DNA of 11,201 nt from Larix sibirica (lineage: Eukaryota; Streptophyta; Pinopsida; Pinales; Pinaceae), in the NCBI GenBank assembly GCA_004151065.3, contig NWUY0300013841.1, forward strand, positions 54,738 through 65,938, in the 5' to 3' direction. The translations under genes and the position numbers were made by a program. The notes under the pieces were generated by a model. That model saw nothing but the letters and a program-made list of their open reading frames with translations. It was not told the origin of the DNA and did not search any database. This document shows, in pieces, positions 7,510 to 11,201 of the stretch. Each line of letters opens with the position of its first letter. The stretch's first letter is position 1.

Positions 7510-8175
7510 GTAGGACGCGTTTCTTCATGTGCCCTTTATTGATTCTTACTAAGGAGCAACTAAGGAGTTTATACCTCATATGAACATATTCGAATACAGC
7601 GATATAAAACATCATGCACGACTAAAATGTAAATCAAATTGAAATGAGGCACATTAGAAAACAACCTTAGATAATAGCATTAGATAAACAGCATTATTGG
7701 TTCGAGTTTTTGTTTTTGTTTTTGAGCACAAGCAGAAAATATTTATCACGGGACCTTAGAACATAACAGTGAAGTAAGAGCACCTTTGTTTTCCAGGTAT
7801 GACTTGCTTTCCTTAATATTTAGAAGAAAAATAGAGCTAAGATGCAAGCTGTAGAAAGATTATAGTCAAAGCTAAAAAATTTACTAGCACCAGAGTGAAA
7901 TCGGGCAAAGCTCCATCTAGTTAAATCTAAAGCCTAAGTTTTCTCCATTATGCCGATACCATTCTTTTCTATTTGTTTTGTTCTTCATATTCCAGGCTAC
8001 TGTGTTTCATGGCACAAAGGGATGACTTGCCATTCTGCAATATAGAATTCTTATTTATTGTATATTGATAATATGTGCTTTACCTTCTGCTGCACATAGT
8101 CATTCTATTTTCATTATGGAGGCTTTAACAATTTACAATGATTACCCCTTTCCTTCACCCTACCAAAGATTGGTT
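7510..8175. other. BCCP intron, nothing recognised
   Basis: AT-rich intron sequence downstream of the biotin-motif exon. No exon continuing the biotinyl domain, no repeat and no element motif was seen. TTCCAG strings at 7791-7796 and 7990-7995 look like acceptors but lead into nothing matching BCCP. Confidence 0.6.
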
Positions 8176-8448
8176 TGTTAGATTCTAGAGCATGCATGCA
8201 TGGGACAGAACACAAGAGAAGAATTCCCCATTTTATTCATTGATTTTGCTCTGTTTAAGAACATGGATTTATAGCACAAAATTAGTTTTCAATAGAACAT
8301 TGAAGATGAGGATTGATCTTCGTTCATAAATAGATTGCCCTATCCAAACATATCACTTTTAGTTTTTGCTTTTCTTAAACGCACCTACAAAATTAATGCT
8401 ATGCGTATTCTTGTCAAAAAAGGGTGCTGATCTAAAACGGGGTTATCA
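8176..8448 (-). repeat. Probable 3' LTR of a Ty1/copia element
   Basis: The minus strand starts TGATAACCCC and ends AATCTAACA (TG...CA, 273 bases). In order it contains a TATA box TATAAAT (8267-8273) and AATAAA (8232-8237). It lies downstream, on the minus strand, of the copia RNase H remnant, where the 3' LTR belongs. A purine-rich AAGAGAGGA at about 8469-8477 may be the polypurine tract, but it is about 20 bases from the proposed LTR start, so that boundary is uncertain. No second LTR copy is in the window. Confidence 0.45.
8267..8273 (-). promoter_or_regulatory. TATA box in the probable copia LTR
   Basis: TATAAAT on the minus strand, about 30 bases upstream of AATAAA at 8232-8237. This is the promoter and poly(A) arrangement of an LTR. 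Confidence 0.4.
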
Positions 8449-8496
8449 CTGATTTTGAAAGCTGATCCTCTCTTAATGACTATTTTATTTTATGTT

Positions 8497-8737
8497 ACAC
8501 CAATCATTTCTGTGAGCGTCTGAGACATGGCCTTGCTTAATGTTTTTGTGAAGATTTCTTCTAGTTGATCTTCGATTATGCAATATATTGTATAACACCT
8601 CATTTTTTTTGACTTTACACTAATCATTTCTCTGAACATCTGAAACATGTCCTTGCCTAATGTTTTTTGGGAAGATGTTTGCTAGCTGATCTTCAATTAT
8701 GCAATATATTATATAATGCCCCAGCATCTTTCTTTTG
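8497..8737 (-). repeat. 120-base tandem duplication of the copia Pol C-terminus
   Basis: Direct copies at about 8497-8616 and 8617-8737 (ACAC-AATCATTTCT at 8497/8617; ATGCAATATATT at 8578/8699). Both encode the EDQL...IF segment. The offset is 120 bases at the start and 121 after a T run of five (8543-8547) in one copy and six (8663-8668) in the other. The six-T copy is frameshifted while the other stays open through this segment. 120 bases is 40 codons. Confidence 0.85.
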
Positions 8738-9085
8738 GACTTGTTGCAGTGTTGATGCATCTTAAGATGCTTGGTTTTGGTGTGACACATTGTTTTTTTT
8801 GTAAGTTGACTAACACTTTGCTTCACGTACTACTTTGGAATTTTCTTGGGCTTTGGTCATATCATGCCCTTGTTAGCTTTGATGTCACTGGCTTCGTATC
8901 ATCACATGATTCTTCTTGATTTTGCCTACATTACTTGAACTGCTTTCTTCTGCAACTTTCATGGTGTTATCTTTGTCTTTTTTAGGTCATAGCATATCAA
9001 TCTAATCTGAGCTATCCTAGCAATGGCCTTCATCAAACATGACATATCCACTAACAAGTAGGTATTTCTATTCCAAATTGAAGAG
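8497..9085 (-). pseudogene. Ty1/copia RNase H and C-terminal Pol remnant
   Basis: Minus-strand motifs match the end of plant copia Pol. YLLVSGYVMFDEG at about 9035-9070 matches R-ST-GY-F-LG-G. SQLTKKTMCHTKTKHLKMHQ at about 8745-8805 matches N-SAI-L-KNP--H-RTKHI-I--H. IIYCIIEDQLANIFPKNI at about 8660-8720 matches the invariant -Y---E-QLADIFTK-L. Stops and frameshifts interrupt it, mostly between 8810 and 9035, where the conserved STEAEY region is not clear. Upstream copia domains are not in the window, so this is a 3' fragment or the rest has decayed past recognition. It lies in the BCCP intron, antisense to the gene. Confidence 0.8.
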
Positions 9086-9106
9086 CCTATTTGCCTCGGA
9101 TTCTGT

Positions 9107-9530
9107 GATGTCCCTTTCAAGTTGATCAGTCCAGGTGGTTATTTGATGTCACTTAGGCCTAAAATATTTTATTCTTTTAAAAGTGACATTTTAGATGGTT
9201 TTGGGTGTTCCATGGTATGGAGCTTCAGAGAAAGATAAGAGGAGGGGCAATGCCTCATCTGATCATCATGTATTTTGGATTTGATCTCATGTGGAGTACT
9301 CTAGTGTACCAGGGTTTTTGTTAGGGTTTGGAAAAACCCTTCCATCTTAGTTTGTTTTCGGTGGTGCAAGATTTCACCCTAGCTAGATATAGGGGAAATC
9401 CATTATGGGTTTCCAATTGATCTCAATTGGCATTTCATCTTTAATTGCAACATATTGCTTGGGAAAATTCTTGGAAGGGGGCGAGTCATCTTCATTGTTG
9501 GCTTTTGAAGGAAATTGTGGCAATTGTCAT
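9107..9530. other. Unassigned intron sequence, possible LTR-like edge
   Basis: No coding motif was recognised. TGTCACTT at 9147-9154 and AAGTGACA at 9181-9188 form an 8-base inverted repeat. The GGGTTT/AAACCC-rich stretch at 9311-9342 (TTAGGGTTTGG then AAAAACCC) looks like LTR or leader sequence, but there is no second copy or binding site to support this. Confidence 0.3.
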
Positions 9531-9540
9531 AGAAGCGGAA

Positions 9541-10260
9541 TTCGTGGAGTAAAGCTGCGAGACTGTGGGGGATCATGGCATCCTTCTAAGGGTCGATTTA
9601 TTGTTGACTGGCCGTGAGATTCGTGGCCATTGGATGGTGGAGGAAGGGCTGACCCATTCCTTATCGTTGGCGGATTTAAAGTTGAGTTGCACCCCCATTG
9701 AAGAGGCTGAAGCATTGGGGAAGAGGCTGCGATTTGTTGAAGGCCGTGCCACTGTTTAGAGGGGCTGTTTGATTGAGGTAAGGCCACTCTTCTTTGGAGA
9801 GTGCCATGAGCCTCTTGAAGGGGTCGAGAACTTGAATAGGAACCAAGCTGGAGAGGTGAAGATTGCTTGAGGACAGTCGAATCATTGTGAAGGGACCTAT
9901 TTTTCTCAATGTGGCATAGAGATAGAGGGGGCCAGATCTCCCTCTTATGATTTCGTGGAGGATGAGCAGGGGCCAACCCCTTTCCATTACATCGTGGCAC
10001 ATGTTGGAGGAGGCTATAGGCATGGGGAGGATGTCGTGGCTATTGAAGTTGTCATGGGGAATTATTAGGGGGATGATCTCTCTCTTGCAAGGCCGTAAAC
10101 TTTTGTAAGGGGCTGTGGGTTTGAGTACGGAGTCGTAGCTATTGAGAGGGAGCAACAAACATTGGAGCAAGCTGCGAAAGGGAAGGTCGTGACTTTAGAA
10201 GATTGAGAGTAGGTGCGCCTAGTTTTGAGGAGGACGCAGGGCATCAAAGAAGGTGAGCCT
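9541..10260. repeat. Degenerate tandem repeat, unit roughly 290-350 bases
   Basis: Blocks recur in the same order with wide divergence: AAGCTG-GAGA at about 9552, 9846 and 10172; ATT(T)CGTGG followed by GGGCTGACCC or GGGGCCAACCCC and then ATCGT-GGC at 9619 and 9950; AAGGCCGT ... GAGGGGCTGT or AAGGGGCTGT ... TTGAG at 9740 and 10089. Offsets run from 292 to 349 bases, so indels are frequent. The + strand is rich in G. Long open frames here (for example minus 9676-10170) match no family I know and run through the repeats. It is most likely non-coding sequence of an LTR element or a local array. Confidence 0.5.
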
Positions 10261-10713
10261 TCATTAGAGCCGAGCTGCATCATCAGTTGACAGAGTTTGG
10301 TGGCTAGGGGATACATGACTTAAAGAACCACATGAGTCAAAGAACTAATAGCTAAGGTTGTTGCATATCACCACCCTCACCACCATGAAAGATCGTGGTC
10401 ATCACAACAAGGTCGCAAGCCTCGAAAAACTTACTATGGGAAAACATGGAACTAGAAGGGCAACCTGTATGGAGGCACAAGGAGAACTAAAAGCAATGCA
10501 TGGAGATATCATAGTGGCACATTGGCAACAAGGAACTAAACAAGCAACTAGAGTCAAATCGAGGTGGCAAGGAAGTAGTTGGATCCCATGTCCACATTTC
10601 ACTAGGTTGGGTGGATGCTCGTGCTTGGTACCGATTGACTGGATTGCTTCATAGATCATATTATATGGTTTCCTCTCATGTTTCGAGGACGAAACATGCG
10701 AAGGGAGGTGCAA

Positions 10714-10920
10714 TGTAATGTGTCTAGAGAGGTACCTAAGGGGATGATGAATGTAATGTGAATAGGCCCACTTGGTGGGTAATAAATATGCCTACTGGGT
10801 AGTTAGAAGAAATAATATAATAATACGAGGTAGTTGGCATATGAATACTCATGAGAAAGTATAAATACGCATGAGTATCATTGTATTGGGCAAGTTGGAT
10901 GTGAGTATTATACTATAACA
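10714..10920 (+). repeat. LTR-like segment between the two repeat copies
   Basis: 207 bases, starts TGTAATG and ends CTATAACA (TGT...ACA). It is preceded by GAAGGGAGGTGC (10700-10711), a plausible polypurine tract, which follows TTTCGAGGACGAAAC, a string like those found at the 3' end of some gypsy elements. It carries a TATA box TATAAATA (10860-10867). No AATAAA or primer binding site was recognised after it, and no second copy is in the window, so the call rests on form only. Confidence 0.45.
10860..10867 (+). promoter_or_regulatory. TATA box in the LTR-like segment
   Basis: GTATAAATACG on the + strand, about 55 bases before the proposed LTR end. Transcription would run into the second repeat copy, in the same direction as the BCCP gene. 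Confidence 0.45.
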
Positions 10921-11201
10921 AGTATGGCTTTTATATCACCACCCACGCCACTATGAAAGATCGTGGTCATCACGACAAGGTCACAAGCCTCAAAAAACTT
11001 ACTATGGGCAAACGTGGGACTAAGAAAGGCAACTGGTATGGAGGCACAAGGAGAACTAAAAGCGATGCTCGGAGATATCATAGTAGCATAGTGACAACAT
11101 GGAACTAAACGAGCAACTAGAATCAAGATTGAGGTGGCAAGGAAGCAGTTGGATCCCATGTCCACATTTCACTAGGATGGATGGATGCTCATGCTTGGTA
11201 C

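Larger units (their letters stand above)
10343..11201 (+). repeat. 569-base direct repeat, second copy cut by window end
   Basis: The first copy runs from about 10343; the second from about 10920 to the window end. Anchors: ATGAAAGATCGTGGTCATCAC at 10385/10953 (offset 568) and GGATCCCATGTCCACATTTC at 10581/11151 (offset 570). About 270 bases of the second copy are visible, ending at the GGTAC that is also in copy one (10626-10631). The unit is a shared block of about 290 bases, then about 80 bases ending in a purine-rich string, then an LTR-like segment (10714-10920). This could be a tandem miniature LTR element (LTR-internal-LTR-internal) or an internally deleted gypsy element. Confidence 0.8.

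Noticed and set aside
7996-8025. Possible BCCP exon after TATTCCAG at 7988-7995
   Set aside because: The in-phase reading gives nine residues and a stop, with nothing like the SGTI continuation of the biotinyl domain. It is taken as a chance acceptor.
9147-9188. TGTCACTT/AAGTGACA inverted repeat as a MITE or terminator
   Set aside because: The stem is only 8 bases with a 26-base loop and no flanking duplication was seen; it is too short to support a feature.
9527-10316. Overlapping minus-strand open frames of 157, 164 and 83 residues
   Set aside because: They overlap in different frames, run through degenerate repeats and show no domain. Low stop density follows from the G-rich + strand.
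10358-10713. Open frames on both strands in the first 569-base repeat copy
   Set aside because: The second copy does not keep the same reading (stops and frame changes), and no gag or pol motif is visible.

Overview
This is a stretch of nuclear DNA from a seed plant. The only host gene visible is an interrupted gene for the biotin carboxyl carrier protein (BCCP) of plastid heteromeric acetyl-CoA carboxylase. Two of its exons lie on the + strand at 6920-7247 and 7438-7509, separated by a 190-base intron. The second exon carries the intact biotinylation motif EAMKLMNE. The preceding exon was not found in the 6.9 kb to the left, and the following exon was not found in the 3.7 kb to the right. 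Both flanking introns therefore look very long and are filled with old mobile elements. Giant, transposon-filled introns around a conserved gene are typical of large plant genomes, and gymnosperms are the best guess, but the species cannot be named from the sequence.

Left flank, 1 to about 4970: a decayed Ty3/gypsy LTR retrotransposon on the minus strand. Reading from high to low coordinates: a 5' LTR with TATA box and AATAAA (from 4632 upward), an initiator-Met-type primer binding site (4617-4628), gag (ATG at 4574), protease remnant, a tandemly duplicated pre-RT linker, the front of reverse transcriptase, RNase H, integrase with all three catalytic acidic residues replaced, and a GPY/F module near 620. 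No 3' LTR is visible; 1-330 holds nothing recognisable except an AT microsatellite.

Middle, 5003-6810: a minus-strand tRNA-derived SINE bounded by a 12-base direct repeat (5015-5289), then a diverged intronic tandem array of about 433-base units in three copies (5445 to about 6805). The array ends roughly 110 bases before the first BCCP exon. Its first copy carries a second SINE-like insertion at about 5571-5782.

Right flank, 7510-11201: about 670 bases of featureless intron (7510-8175), then the 3' end of a Ty1/copia element on the minus strand (probable LTR 8176-8448, RNase H remnants 8497-9085 with a 120-base tandem duplication). From about 9530 come non-coding degenerate repeats, and from about 10343 a 569-base direct repeat containing an LTR-like segment with a TATA box (10714-10920). 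The window ends inside the second copy.

No operon, CRISPR array, phage or new defence-like system is present. The parts most worth a second look are the nested tandem duplications, several of which are exact multiples of three inside former coding sequence, the SINE pair, and the BCCP introns.
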